From: an uncultured Oscillospiraceae bacterium
GTDB lineage: Bacteria; Bacillota; Clostridia; Oscillospirales; Oscillospiraceae
Assembly (NCBI GenBank): GCA_934589155.1
Contig: CAKTNP010000004.1
Span: 62,001-126,000, forward strand
Direction: 5' to 3'
Length of the DNA stretch: 64,000 nucleotides
The notes below the pieces were generated by a model, which saw only the letters and a program-made list of their open reading frames with translations, was not told where the DNA came from and did no database searches. This document shows, one piece after another, positions 1 to 8,502 of the stretch. The translations under genes were made by a program, and so were the position numbers. Numbering within the stretch: the stretch's first letter is position 1; every line of letters begins with the position of its first letter.

Positions 1-2331
1 ACCGAGGACCCCGCCACGGCCAAGGGCCTGGTGGATCGGGACATCGTGCGGATCGTCACCCCCGGCACCGTCACGGAAAGCTCCATGCTGGACGAACGGC
101 GGAACAACTACATCTGCGCCCTTTTGGGAGAAAAGGGCGTCTACGGCCTGGCCTTCTGCGACGTATCCACCGGCGCCTTTTATGTGACCTCCGCCGCGGG
201 GGACACGGCGCCGGACCGGGTCCTGGCGGAGCTGGGCCGGTTTGCTCCCGTGGAGGTCATCCGCTGGGGCGAAAACGCCCGGGGCGGCGACCTGGATACC
301 GCCCTGTTCCAGCGGCTCCACTGCTGCGTGGACGAGGGGAGTGAGACCCGCTTTGACGAGACCGCGGCGGGGGCCCTTCTGGAGCGGCACTTCGGAAAGA
401 GCCTGGGTGACCTGTCTCTGGCGGGGCAAAGCGCCGCCGTCCGGGCGGCGGGAGCCTTGCTTGCCACCCTGCTGGACACCCAAAAAAATGACCTTGCCCA
501 CATCCGGGACCTGCAATATTACACCGCGGGCCGGTTCATGGAGCTGGACCTCACCGCCCGTCGGAACCTGGAGCTGACGGAGACTCTCCGGGGCAAGGAA
601 AAGCGGGGGAGCCTCCTGTGGGTCCTGGACAAGACCAAGACCGCCATGGGGGGCCGACTCCTGCGGAGCTGGCTGGAAAAGCCCCTGCTGGACCCGGCGG
701 AGATCGTCCGCCGGCAAAGCGCCGTGGCGGAGCTCTTAGAGGACGCCCCCCGGCGGGGAGAGCTCACCGCCGCCCTGGGGGAGATCTCCGACCTGGAGCG
801 GATCATGGCCCGGGTCTCCACCGGCACCGCCAATGGCCGGGACCTGGTGAGTTTGGCCCAGGGCTGCCGGCTGCTGCCGGATCTGAAGGAGCAGCTGTCC
901 CACTTCCACGGCACCCTGCTGACCAATCTCTTCGGGGATCTGGATCCCCTGGCGGACTGCGCCCGGGAGATCTTTGAGACCATGGTGGACGAGCCGCCCT
1001 TCAGTCTGCGGGAGGGGGGCCTCATTCGTCAGGGCGCCGACCCGGAGATCGACCGGCTTCGGGACATTATGAACGGCGGCACCGGCACCATGGCCGCCAT
1101 CGAGACCGAGGCCCGGGAAAAGACCGGCATCCGCACCCTGCGGGTGGGCTACAACCGGGTGTTCGGCTATTACATTGAAGTATCGAAATCCTTCGCAGAC
1201 CAGGTGCCGCCGGAGTACATCCGCAAGCAGACCCTGGTCAACTGCGAGCGCTACATCACCCCGGAGCTCAAGGAGCTGGAGGGCACCATCCTCACCGCCA
1301 AGGACCGGGTCCTGGAGCTGGAATACCAGCGGTTCTGCCGGCTCCGGTCCCACATCGCCGACCAGGCCGCCCGGATCCAGACCACCGCCGCCGTGGTGGC
1401 CGCCGTGGACGCCCTGTGCTCCCTGGCCTCCGTAGCCGCCCAGAACGGCTACTGCCGCCCGGAGATCACGGGCGGTACGGAGATCGAGATCCGGGAGGGC
1501 CGCCACCCGGTGGTGGAGAAAATGCTGAAGGACGACCTGTTTGTCCCCAACGACACGGATCTGGGCCGGGGCGGCGACCGGGTGGACATCATCACCGGCC
1601 CCAACATGGCGGGCAAGTCCACCTACATGCGCCAGGTGGCCCTGATCGTCATTCTGGCCCAGATGGGCTCCTACGTTCCCGCCCGGTCCGCCCGGATCGG
1701 CATCGTGGACCGGGTCTTTACCCGGATCGGCGCCAGCGACGACCTGGCCTCCGGCCAGTCCACCTTTATGGTGGAAATGTGGGAGGTGGCCCAGATCCTG
1801 AAATACGCCACCTCCCGGAGCCTTCTCATTCTGGACGAGATCGGCCGGGGCACCTCCACCTATGACGGCATGGCCATTGCCCGGGCGGTGCTGGAATACG
1901 CCGCCGACCCCAAGCGCCTGGGGGCCAAGACCCTCTTCGCCACCCACTACCATGAGCTGACGGACATTGAGGGAGAGCTGCCCGGGGTCCGGAACCTGAA
2001 CATTGCCGTGAAAAAGCGGGCGGGGGACATGATCTTCCTGCGGAAGATCGTACCCGGCGCCGCCGACGATTCCTACGGCGTGGAGGTAGCCAAGCTGGCG
2101 GGCCTGCCCAAGCAGGTCATCTCCCGGGCCTATGAGATTCTCCGGGATCTGGAATCCGAGAATCCCGCCCCGGCCCCCAAAATGGAGCAGGATCCCCAGG
2201 AGGACCAGGTGTCCATGGGAGACCTGGCGGCCCAGAACGTGCGGGCGGCTCTGGAAAAGCTGACGGTGGAGACCCTGACCCCCATTGAGGCCATGAACGA
2301 GCTGTACCGCCTGAAGAAAATGCTGCAATAA
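1..2331 (+). CDS. mutS: DNA mismatch repair protein MutS (5' partial)
   Basis: Mismatch-recognition ATPase of methyl-independent mismatch repair; it acts with MutL encoded two genes downstream. The reading frame is open from base 1, and the first residues (TEDPATAKGLVDRDIVRIVT) match the end of the MutS mismatch-binding domain, so roughly the first 90-100 residues lie upstream of the window. Connector, lever and clamp regions follow. The ABC-type ATPase shows Walker A GPNMAGKST near 1597-1620 and the DEIGRGTSTYDG signature near 1831. The C-terminus ends in the usual helical dimerisation tail. The stop is 9 bp before the next start, so mutS, the CPBP protease gene and mutL look like one transcription unit. 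Identity is near certain; only the start is missing. Confidence 0.98.
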   Translation, partial: TEDPATAKGLVDRDIVRIVTPGTVTESSMLDERRNNYICALLGEKGVYGLAFCDVSTGAFYVTSAAGDTAPDRVLAELGRFAPVEVIRWGENARGGDLDTALFQRLHCCVDEGSETRFDETAAGALLERHFGKSLGDLSLAGQSAAVRAAGALLATLLDTQKNDLAHIRDLQYYTAGRFMELDLTARRNLELTETLRGKEKRGSLLWVLDKTKTAMGGRLLRSWLEKPLLDPAEIVRRQSAVAELLEDAPRRGELTAALGEISDLERIMARVSTGTANGRDLVSLAQGCRLLPDLKEQLSHFHGTLLTNLFGDLDPLADCAREIFETMVDEPPFSLREGGLIRQGADPEIDRLRDIMNGGTGTMAAIETEAREKTGIRTLRVGYNRVFGYYIEVSKSFADQVPPEYIRKQTLVNCERYITPELKELEGTILTAKDRVLELEYQRFCRLRSHIADQAARIQTTAAVVAAVDALCSLASVAAQNGYCRPEITGGTEIEIREGRHPVVEKMLKDDLFVPNDTDLGRGGDRVDIITGPNMAGKSTYMRQVALIVILAQMGSYVPARSARIGIVDRVFTRIGASDDLASGQSTFMVEMWEVAQILKYATSRSLLILDEIGRGTSTYDGMAIARAVLEYAADPKRLGAKTLFATHYHELTDIEGELPGVRNLNIAVKKRAGDMIFLRKIVPGAADDSYGVEVAKLAGLPKQVISRAYEILRDLESENPAPAPKMEQDPQEDQVSMGDLAAQNVRAALEKLTVETLTPIEAMNELYRLKKMLQ

Positions 2332-2340
2332 GGAGCTGCC

Positions 2341-3051
2341 ATGAACCGATCCAAGCGTTTATCCGTTTCCATGACCCGGCGGGAGCTGCTGTGGGGCTTC
2401 GGCTACTTTCTGTTTTACCTCATGGTGCTGCCGTCGGTGCTGGAGATCCTCTTTTCCCTCCTGTCCTGGGACTACAACAGCACCCGGGGCCACCTGCGGC
2501 TGACGGTGCTGTTCAACGGCACGAATTTTCTTGCCATGCTCCTGATCTTCCACCGGTTTCTGGGAAAGAGCCTGGCGGCCATCAAAAAGCGGTTCTGGGG
2601 CTTTGTCCAGGCGGTGATCCTGGGCTGGGTCCTGTACCAGGCCGCCACCAGCCTCGTAATGCTCCTGTGCCGGTTTATCATGCCGGAGCTTCAGAATCTG
2701 AACAACGCCTATTTTGCGGACCAGGCCCGGGAGAATTACACCGTCACCGCCATTGCCACGGTTTTTCTGGCCCCGCCGGTGGAGGAATGCCTGTTCCGGG
2801 GCCTGCTGTTCCGGACCATCCATCAGAAGAGCCGGTTTCTGGCCTTCGCCATTTCGGCCCTGGCCTTCGCCCTGGTCCATATCACAAGCTATCTCAGCTA
2901 TTACGGCCCCCTGGGCAGCGCCCTTCTGCTGCTGCAATACCTGCCCGCAGGCCTGGCCCTGGGCTGGGCCTATGAAAAGGCCGATACCATTTTTGCGCCC
3001 ATGGTGATCCACATGGTCATCAACGCCATCTCCATGGGACGGATCCTGTAA
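2341..3051 (+). CDS. CPBP (CAAX/Abi-type) intramembrane metalloprotease
   Basis: A 236-residue polytopic membrane protein of the CPBP glutamic-type intramembrane protease family. Hydrophobic segments lie near residues 17-40, 58-72, 86-112, 135-147, 164-182 and 195-210. The family motif EExxxR is E148-E149-C-L-F-R, followed by H180 and by H224 in FAPMVIHMVIN, which correspond to the catalytic and zinc-binding positions. An AAGGAG ribosome site precedes the ATG, and the gene sits tightly between mutS and mutL. The substrate is unknown; members process prenylated proteins, bacteriocin-related peptides or anti-sigma factors. Its position between two repair genes probably reflects co-transcription rather than a repair role. 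Confidence 0.85.
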   Translation: MNRSKRLSVSMTRRELLWGFGYFLFYLMVLPSVLEILFSLLSWDYNSTRGHLRLTVLFNGTNFLAMLLIFHRFLGKSLAAIKKRFWGFVQAVILGWVLYQAATSLVMLLCRFIMPELQNLNNAYFADQARENYTVTAIATVFLAPPVEECLFRGLLFRTIHQKSRFLAFAISALAFALVHITSYLSYYGPLGSALLLLQYLPAGLALGWAYEKADTIFAPMVIHMVINAISMGRIL

Positions 3052-3062
3052 AGGAGGAAACC

Positions 3063-5072
3063 ATGCCCATCATTCACACCCTGTCGCCCCACGTTGCCAA
3101 CCTGATAGCCGCGGGCGAGGTGGTGGAGCGCCCCGCCTCCGCCGCCAAGGAACTGCTGGAAAACGCCGTGGACGCCGGGGCCACCAAGATTACCGTAGAG
3201 ATCCGCAACGGCGGCATGACCTTCCTGCGGGTCACGGACAACGGCTGCGGCATGAGCCCCGAGGACGCGGAGACCGCCTTCCTCCGCCACGCCACCAGCA
3301 AGCTCCAGACCGCCGAGGACTTAACGGCCATTTCCACCATGGGCTTCCGGGGCGAGGCTTTGGCTGCCATCGCCTCCGTGTCCCGGGTGGACCTTCTGAC
3401 CAAGACCCCCGGGGCTGTGGCCGGGACCAGCCTCCATCTGGAGGCCGGAAAAGTCACGGAAAAAGAAGAGGCGGGCTGCCCGGAGGGCACCACCATTATC
3501 GTGAGGGACCTGTTTTACAACACCCCCGCCCGGATGAAGTTCATGAAGGCGGACACCGTGGAGGGCTCCGCCGTTACCGCCGTGGTCCAGAAGCAGGCCC
3601 TGGCCCATCCGGAGGTGGCCTACCGGCTCCTGCGGGAGGGGAAAGAGGTCCTGAACGTCCCCGGCGACGGCAAACTCCGCACCGCCATTTACGGGGTCTA
3701 CGGCCGGGAGGCCGGGAATCTGATCCCCGTGGACAGCCACTGGGAAAAGGCCCGGGTCTGGGGCTATGTGTCCCGGCCCACGGATTCCAGAAACAGCCGG
3801 AATTTCCAGACCTTCTTTGTGTCGGACCGGCCCGTAAAATCCAAGCTCCTCACCGCCGCCCTGGAGGAAGCCTACCGGAACCAGATTATGGTGGGCAAGT
3901 TCCCGGCCTGCGTTCTGCACATCGACCTGCCCGCCAATACCGTGGACGTGAACGTCCACCCGGCCAAGACCGAGGTCAAGTTCCTGTCCGAGCGGCAGGT
4001 CTTTGACTGCGTCCACTACGGGGTCCTGGCGGCCCTGCGGAAGGTGACGGACCGGCCGGAGCTGGACCTGGGAAAGGCCCCGGAGAGCGGCCCGGCCGCC
4101 CCCGCCAAAAAGCCGGACTTCTACCGGACCATGACCACGGAGGAATACAAGAAATTTTCGGCGGCCATGGAAGAGATGCCCAAGCCCGACGTTCAAAAAA
4201 TGGAGCCCGCCCTGCGGGCCTGGAACACGGAGACCCCCGGCGCCGCCGCCCCTCTGCGGCAGGCCCCGGCCTATCCCCAGTCCGCGGCGCCGAAAATGCC
4301 GCCGCCCATGCCGGCGCTCCCGCCGCAGGCCCCCAAGGCTCCGGCCCACAATCCCGTGACCCTACCCGCCTTCGACGGCGCCTCCTGCGCCACGGAAACG
4401 TCTCCTGCCCCCATGGTCCAGACCAGTCTGGACCTGCCGGAAACCCGGCCCGCAGCACCCGAACCCCCGGCGGAGGACCAGGAGACCATCCCCCTGGCGG
4501 AATCCGCCCCCTGGCACATGGCGGGGGAGCTGTTCCACACCTATATTCTGGTGGAGCAGGGGGAGGAGGCCTATCTCATCGACAAGCACGCCGCCCATGA
4601 GCGGATCCTCTTTGACAAGCTCCGGGCCCAGGACCGGGAGATCGCGGGTCAGCAGCTGCTGGCCCCGGTGGTCTGCCCCCTGGGTACCGAGGCCGCCGCC
4701 ACGGTGCTGGCCAACCGGGAGCTTCTGTCGGAATTGGGCTATGAGGCCCAGGAGTTCGGCGAGGGCACCGTGATCCTCCGGCAGATCCCCATGGATCTGG
4801 ATCCGGACCAGGCCAAGGACTCCATCACCCAGCTGGCGGAGGATCTCATGGAGGGCCGCCGGGAGGACCGGGACACCCTCCGGGACAATCTGCTCCACAC
4901 CATCGCCTGCAAGGCCGCCATCAAGGGGGGCTGGCACACGGACCCCAAGGAGCTGGAGGCCCTGGTCAGCACGGTCATGCGCCGGGAGGACTTAAAGTAC
5001 TGCCCCCACGGCCGGCCCATCTGCGTGAAGCTGACGAGACGCCAGCTGGAGCACCGCTTCGGCCGGGCATGA
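3063..5072 (+). CDS. mutL: DNA mismatch repair protein MutL
   Basis: A 669-residue MutL, the GHKL ATPase that couples MutS mismatch recognition to strand incision. N-terminal ATPase motifs are visible: ELLENAVDAGA, DNGCGM, ATSKL and GFRGEALAAIASV. A proline- and alanine-rich linker spans roughly residues 345-470. The C-terminal domain carries the metal-binding endonuclease signature as DKHAAHERILFD (the consensus DQHA-x2-E-x4-E with conservative changes) and CPHGRP near the end. This indicates an incision-competent MutL as expected in an organism without MutH. A GGAGG site lies 5 bp before the ATG, and the gene follows the CPBP protease gene by 11 bp. Confidence 0.98.
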   Translation: MPIIHTLSPHVANLIAAGEVVERPASAAKELLENAVDAGATKITVEIRNGGMTFLRVTDNGCGMSPEDAETAFLRHATSKLQTAEDLTAISTMGFRGEALAAIASVSRVDLLTKTPGAVAGTSLHLEAGKVTEKEEAGCPEGTTIIVRDLFYNTPARMKFMKADTVEGSAVTAVVQKQALAHPEVAYRLLREGKEVLNVPGDGKLRTAIYGVYGREAGNLIPVDSHWEKARVWGYVSRPTDSRNSRNFQTFFVSDRPVKSKLLTAALEEAYRNQIMVGKFPACVLHIDLPANTVDVNVHPAKTEVKFLSERQVFDCVHYGVLAALRKVTDRPELDLGKAPESGPAAPAKKPDFYRTMTTEEYKKFSAAMEEMPKPDVQKMEPALRAWNTETPGAAAPLRQAPAYPQSAAPKMPPPMPALPPQAPKAPAHNPVTLPAFDGASCATETSPAPMVQTSLDLPETRPAAPEPPAEDQETIPLAESAPWHMAGELFHTYILVEQGEEAYLIDKHAAHERILFDKLRAQDREIAGQQLLAPVVCPLGTEAAATVLANRELLSELGYEAQEFGEGTVILRQIPMDLDPDQAKDSITQLAEDLMEGRREDRDTLRDNLLHTIACKAAIKGGWHTDPKELEALVSTVMRREDLKYCPHGRPICVKLTRRQLEHRFGRA

Positions 5073-5093
5073 ATATCTTCTGTATTTCAAAGC

Positions 5094-5120
5094 GGCAGGC
5101 GGGCCAATGGCCCGTCTGCC
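5094..5120 (+). terminator. Hairpin after mutL
   Basis: A 12-bp stem (GGCAGGCGGGCC / GGCCCGTCTGCC with one G-T pair) and a 3-nt loop lie 21 bp after the mutL stop. The T-tract is weak, so termination is likely but not certain. Confidence 0.6.
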
Positions 5121-5202
5121 TCTTGCGTTATAGAAAGGGGAGCGCCCATCCTGCGCACTCGTAGGGGGACCCAAGGCGGCTTTTGCCCCAAACACAAGAA
5201 AG

Positions 5203-5226
5203 CGCCCGGCGCGTATGCGCCGGGCG
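5203..5226. other. GC-rich perfect hairpin
   Basis: CGCCCGGCGC and GCGCCGGGCG arms around a TATG-type loop lie between the converging mutL and small-membrane-protein genes. It may back up the neighbouring terminators. No T-tract is attached. Confidence 0.45.
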
Positions 5227-5237
5227 GCTGTCTTGCA

Positions 5238-5266
5238 AAAAAACCACCGGCTGGGCCGGTGGTTTT
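5238..5266 (-). terminator. Bidirectional rho-independent terminator
   Basis: Arms ACCACCGGC and GCCGGTGGT are flanked by A-runs on one side and T-runs on the other. It works for the minus-strand membrane-protein gene that ends 4 bp away and could also stop plus-strand read-through from mutL. Confidence 0.8.
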
Positions 5267-5269
5267 GAT

Positions 5270-5701
5270 TCAGCTTTCGTTTTTCGCCGGCTTGGTACCT
5301 CTGTCCCGGAATTGCAGGACCCATGCCAGGACCAGCAGCGCCGTCACCGCCCACATAACGCCGTTTTCATACCCCCGAAACAGGCATAGGCGTAGGACCG
5401 CCAGTACCGCCCCAATGGTCCCCAGAATAAAGGCCGGCTTTTTTCCTTTTCCTCCTGTCAGCAGGCAGATCCCCAGGGCTAGGCAGACCGCGGCGGTGAG
5501 GGCCCCGATCAGCAGGGGCAGCACGTCGGCTAAGCCCACGGGCAGGAGACTGAAATAGGAAAACGTTTCCAAAAAATACTCCCCCGGTCCCTTGGCAAAC
5601 CGCATGGAAACCCCATAGGGTAAAGATTCCAGTATCAGAGCGAGGACCATGGCCCCCAGGGACAGGGCGGCGTACTTTGAAACAGGCGTTCTTTTTTTCA
5701 T
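5270..5701 (-). CDS. Small four-helix membrane protein, function unknown
   Basis: A 143-residue hydrophobic protein that I do not recognise. The start chosen is the ATG of MKKRTPVSKY because an AAAGGAGG site sits 8 bp before it; a longer frame starting 51 bp upstream has no such site. Four hydrophobic stretches are visible (about residues 9-26, 45-70, 77-98 and 108-128), with a basic cytoplasmic loop GGKGKK between the second and third and a charged tail RDRGTKPAKNES. It is monocistronic, with its own promoter and terminator. No catalytic motif is visible, and the neighbours (mutL, plsC) give no clue to the function. Confidence 0.7.
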   Translation of the reverse strand: MKKRTPVSKYAALSLGAMVLALILESLPYGVSMRFAKGPGEYFLETFSYFSLLPVGLADVLPLLIGALTAAVCLALGICLLTGGKGKKPAFILGTIGAVLAVLRLCLFRGYENGVMWAVTALLVLAWVLQFRDRGTKPAKNES

Positions 5702-5723
5702 GGCGGTTCCCTCCTTTATGCCT

Positions 5724-5752
5724 AGCATATCATATGTCCCGAAGGCTGTCAA
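5724..5752 (-). promoter_or_regulatory. SigA-type promoter of the small membrane protein
   Basis: Read on the minus strand: TTGACA, 17-nt spacer, TATGCT, located 20-50 bp upstream of the AAAGGAGG-preceded start. Confidence 0.7.
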
Positions 5753-5763
5753 TTGCGGAAAAA

Positions 5764-5789
5764 GCGCCGGAGGGTCAATCCTCCGGCGC
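5764..5789 (-). terminator. Rho-independent terminator of plsC
   Basis: A GCGCCGGAGG / CCTCCGGCGC stem followed on the minus strand by five T, 11 bp beyond the acyltransferase stop. Confidence 0.8.
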
Positions 5790-5799
5790 CGCTTTTCTC

Positions 5800-6624
5800 T
5801 TATTCCGGGTCCACCGGCTCCCCCAGATGCTCCGCCATGGTCCTGTGGATCCGCTTGCCCAGGACGATGGTATTCACCGCCGTGACCTCCTCCACGGGGA
5901 TCACCTCCAAAAGGTCCACCTGCACATCGGTATGCCGCAGGTGCAGAGCGTTTTTCACAATGTTCTGGGTGTTCTGCACCGTGCAGACCACAATGGGCAC
6001 ATTGGCCCGCTGGGCGATCTTCAGGCAGCCGCTGCGGAAGGGATGCAGATGTCCGTCCATACTGGTGTAGCCCTCCGGGAACAGGGCGATGCTGGCCTTG
6101 TCCTCCTTCAGAATGTCGATGCAGGTGTTGATGGTCCCCAGCGCCGCCCGATTATTCTCCCGGTCGATGGGCTGGCACAGGGTCTTGTGCATGAGTTTGT
6201 TGATGACAAACAGCCTGTCGTTTTCCTTCTTGGACACGAAGGCCAGCTGGGCCTTTTTCGTGGCGGCCAGATGCAGCACAAAGGGATCCATCAGGTGCAG
6301 GTGGTTGCACAGCAGCAGATACCGGCCCTCTTTCGGCAGATTCTCAAAGCCCGTCTTATGGATCCGGGTCAGCAGGATGGTCTGGGCCGCCCGGCCGTAG
6401 AGAAACATGACGCTCCTATAAAAGGGACTGTCCTTTTCCTGGGGCTTGTCCATCCGCACAAAGGCGCAGACCACGATGAGAAACAGCAGGGCCAGCACAA
6501 ACAGGCCCGCATAGGCCGCCAGGAAAAACACCGGCAGCTTCCACAGCCCGGCGGCGGTACCGTCCCAGGCGCACACCCCTCCGGCGATCAGCAGGGACGC
6601 CCCGGCGATCAGGTTCAGCAGCAT
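5800..6624 (-). CDS. plsC: 1-acyl-sn-glycerol-3-phosphate acyltransferase (PlsC family)
   Basis: A 274-residue membrane-anchored acyltransferase that would convert lysophosphatidic acid to phosphatidic acid in phospholipid synthesis. Two N-terminal membrane segments come first (about residues 2-20 and 25-55). The family signatures follow: the HX4D box as NHLHLMDPF and the FPEG box as LFPEGYTS. The start MLLNLIAG is preferred because an AAGG-type site lies 8 bp upstream and a promoter lies before it; the longer open frame would start inside the divergent promoter region. It is divergent from an acyl-ACP thioesterase, so both genes handle acyl chains. A second PlsC homologue occurs near 61 kb. 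Confidence 0.88.
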   Translation of the reverse strand: MLLNLIAGASLLIAGGVCAWDGTAAGLWKLPVFFLAAYAGLFVLALLFLIVVCAFVRMDKPQEKDSPFYRSVMFLYGRAAQTILLTRIHKTGFENLPKEGRYLLLCNHLHLMDPFVLHLAATKKAQLAFVSKKENDRLFVINKLMHKTLCQPIDRENNRAALGTINTCIDILKEDKASIALFPEGYTSMDGHLHPFRSGCLKIAQRANVPIVVCTVQNTQNIVKNALHLRHTDVQVDLLEVIPVEEVTAVNTIVLGKRIHRTMAEHLGEPVDPE

Positions 6625-6658
6625 AGAAAATACCTTCGTTCTTAATAATATCCCCTCT

Positions 6659-6687
6659 ATTATAGTCGGCAAAGCCCGGCTTGCCAA
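6659..6687 (-). promoter_or_regulatory. SigA-type promoter of plsC
   Basis: Minus strand TTGGCA, 17-nt spacer, TATAAT, ending 34 bp upstream of the chosen plsC start. It supports that start. Confidence 0.8.
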
Positions 6688-6739
6688 GGGGATTTTTTGA
6701 AAATTCTGCGAACAATGGGACACTTTCCGGAAAATGCCC

Positions 6740-6768
6740 TTACCGCCGGGGCCGGGATGTGATATAAT
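6740..6768 (+). promoter_or_regulatory. Extended -10 promoter of the thioesterase gene
   Basis: TTACCG, 17-nt spacer, TATAAT with a TGn extension, 20 bp upstream of the thioesterase ATG. It lies back to back with the plsC promoter. Confidence 0.75.
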
Positions 6769-6788
6769 TCCACTAACGAGGTGATTTT

Positions 6789-7523
6789 ATGGAATTGGTA
6801 TACAGACAGCAGGAACTGGTGAACACCAGCCGGGCGGACTGCTTCGGCCGGCTCCGACCCGAGGCCCTTCTGTCCCTGATGCAGGAGGCGGCGGGCATGC
6901 ACTGCTATGCCCTGGGCGTGGGCCGGGACGTGCTGGGAGCCCGGAACCTGTTCTGGGCCGTGGTGCGGCAGCGGGTCCAGATCCAGCGTCTGCCGGTGAT
7001 CGGCGAGACCATGACCCTGGAGACCTGGCCCGGCGAGGCCACCCGGGCCTCCTACCCCCGGTACACCGTAGGCCGGGACCGGAACGGGGAGATCCTGTTC
7101 CGGGGCGCCGCCCTGTGGCTCATGATGGACGGGGACAGCCGGGCCATGATCCTGCCGGGCAAAAGCGGCCTGATGGTACCCGGCACCCGGCGGGAGGAGC
7201 AAATCGCCCTGCCCGGCAGTCTGCCTCCGGCGGTGCTGGGCCATGAGGAGACCCGGCGGGTCCGGTATTCGGAGCTGGACGCCAACGGCCACATGTCCAA
7301 CACCCGGTATCTCAACTGGCTGGAGGATCTGTTCCCCGCCCAGTACCACCGGGACCACCCCCTGCAGGAGTTCCAGATCAGCTATCTCTCCGAAGCCCGG
7401 GAGGGCCAGGAGATCCACATGAGCTGGGAGCTGGGACCGGAAGGGGAGCTGCGGCTGGAGGGCCGCCGGACGGAGGAAGGCCGGGAACACCGGGTCTTTG
7501 CCCTGAAGGCCAAATATCTGTGA
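6789..7523 (+). CDS. Acyl-ACP thioesterase (FatA/FatB family)
   Basis: A 244-residue double-hotdog protein of the bacterial acyl-ACP thioesterase family (Pfam Acyl-ACP_TE). It would release free fatty acids from acyl carrier protein. The start of the family fold is visible in the first 110 residues (YRQQELVNTSRADCFGRL...VVRQRVQIQRLP). The catalytic helix of the second hotdog reads SELDANGHMSNTRYLNWLED, with the Asp/Asn-His-Asn residues used by this family. The start has a GAGGTG site 8 bp upstream. The gene is monocistronic, with its own promoter and a long perfect terminator. It could supply free fatty acids or adjust chain length for the divergent acyltransferase; this is inference. Confidence 0.88.
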   Translation: MELVYRQQELVNTSRADCFGRLRPEALLSLMQEAAGMHCYALGVGRDVLGARNLFWAVVRQRVQIQRLPVIGETMTLETWPGEATRASYPRYTVGRDRNGEILFRGAALWLMMDGDSRAMILPGKSGLMVPGTRREEQIALPGSLPPAVLGHEETRRVRYSELDANGHMSNTRYLNWLEDLFPAQYHRDHPLQEFQISYLSEAREGQEIHMSWELGPEGELRLEGRRTEEGREHRVFALKAKYL

Positions 7524-7530
7524 TCTGATA

Positions 7531-7568
7531 AAGAAATTGCCGGGACCCATGGGTCCCGGCAATTTCTT
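7531..7568 (+). terminator. Bidirectional perfect terminator
   Basis: AAGAAATTGCCGGGACCC and its exact complement separated by two bases, beginning 8 bp after the thioesterase stop. Confidence 0.85.
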
Positions 7569-7640
7569 CTCAGTCCGCAAGCGCCCAGGGATTTTCCGGC
7601 TGGGGCAGAATTCTGTAAACAGGTTGACTTTTCCCCAGGG

Positions 7641-7810
7641 TGTGGAAAAGCTGCCCCGCCCCCTGGGGACAACCGGGAAAAAGCCTTGTATTTCCGGGAA
7701 TTTCCCGGCGGGCGGCTTGTGGACAAAGCTGTGGAAACTGGGGATAACTCCCAGTTGTCCACAGGTCGGACCCCGGTTATTTGCAAAATTATGTCTACCT
7801 CTGTGGAAAA
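7641..7810. promoter_or_regulatory. Cluster of DnaA-box-like sites
   Basis: The gap from 7569 to about 7930 holds no gene but contains five DnaA-box-like nonamers. TGTGGAAAA occurs at 7641-7649 and 7802-7810; both are TTTTCCACA on the other strand and match TTWTNCACA. TGTGGACAA at 7718-7726 and TTGTCCACA at 7755-7763 are one base off consensus and form a perfect inverted pair. TGTGGAAAC lies at 7730-7738. Inside the inverted pair, ACTGGG and CCCAGT form a second stem. This is a candidate DnaA-titration or secondary origin site, about 10 kb from oriC. Confidence 0.5.
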
Positions 7811-7930
7811 ATCGGGGCAGTCAAACGGGATACCGCCGCAGTTGAAAAGTGCCCATGCCGCCGGATTTTGCCTCCGGTCCCGGGGTCCGGCGGCAATCTT
7901 AAACAATCCGTAAACATTGGCGGGCCCCGG

Positions 7931-7958
7931 TTGAATTTCCCGAGTTTCGCAATATAAT
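7931..7958 (+). promoter_or_regulatory. Promoter of the zinc-ribbon protein gene
   Basis: TTGAAT, 16-nt spacer, TATAAT, 39 bp upstream of the ATG. Confidence 0.75.
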
Positions 7959-7996
7959 AAGAATATTCCAACCAACAAACGGAGGTCTTTTTCCCC

Positions 7997-8389
7997 ATGT
8001 TCAAACGTTTCGGCCAATGGCTCCAGAATGCCATGATGGGGCGCTACGGCTCCGACCAGCTCAATATGGCGATCCTTGTGGGAGCGTTGCTGCTCTCCGT
8101 CATCGGCAGCCTTGCCCGGGTCCCCCTGCTGACGCTGCTGGCCTGGGTCCCTCTGATTCTGGCGGCCATGCGGATGCTGTCCCGGAACACCTCCAAGCGA
8201 TATGAGGAAAACCGAAAATTCCTGGCCCTGTGGTACAAGATCTCCACAGGCTGGAAACGGCTGTGGGATAAAAATTACCGCTATTACCACTGCCCCAAAT
8301 GCCGCCAGGTGGTCCGGGTCCCCAGAGGGAAGGGGAAAATCTCCATCACCTGCCCCAAATGCCGGGAAAAATTCATTAAGAAAACCTGA
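7997..8389 (+). CDS. Zinc-ribbon membrane protein, function unknown
   Basis: A 130-residue protein with two hydrophobic segments (about residues 23-40 and 44-61), a basic middle part, and a C-terminal zinc ribbon built from CPKC at about 99-102 and CPKC at about 119-122. The start follows CGGAGG by 12 bp and a clear promoter. I recognise the architecture (membrane hairpin plus cytoplasmic zinc ribbon) but not a function. It lies downstream of the DnaA-box cluster and upstream of a MocR regulator, and is closed by its own terminator, so it is probably transcribed alone. Confidence 0.75.
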   Translation: MFKRFGQWLQNAMMGRYGSDQLNMAILVGALLLSVIGSLARVPLLTLLAWVPLILAAMRMLSRNTSKRYEENRKFLALWYKISTGWKRLWDKNYRYYHCPKCRQVVRVPRGKGKISITCPKCREKFIKKT

Positions 8390-8395
8390 TCTTCG

Positions 8396-8428
8396 CCGCT
8401 CCGGAGTCTCCGGGGCGGCTTGCTTTTT
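8396..8428 (+). terminator. Rho-independent terminator
   Basis: A CCGCTCCGG / CCGGGGCGG stem followed within 6 bp by five T, just after the zinc-ribbon gene. Confidence 0.75.
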
Positions 8429-8448
8429 CCTCCGATCCCGTGTATTAT
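8420..8448 (+). promoter_or_regulatory. Candidate promoter of the MocR gene
   Basis: TTGCTT, 17-nt spacer, TATTAT, about 55 bp upstream of the regulator start. The -35 is a partial match. Confidence 0.45.
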
Positions 8449-8473
8449 GGCCTTGTTCTATTTTATAAAACTT

Positions 8474-8490
8474 GGCCTTTTTGAAAGGCC
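8474..8490 (+). promoter_or_regulatory. Palindrome in the MocR leader
   Basis: GGCCTTT / AAAGGCC around TTG lies just upstream of the GAGGAG site. It may be an autoregulatory operator or an mRNA hairpin close to the ribosome site; it is unproven. Confidence 0.35.
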
Positions 8491-8502
8491 AGAGGAGGAC
8501 CC

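Noticed and set aside
736..2328. 530-residue minus-strand frame across mutS
   Set aside because: Shadow of mutS codons, with no start signal and low-complexity His/Gly/Gln composition.
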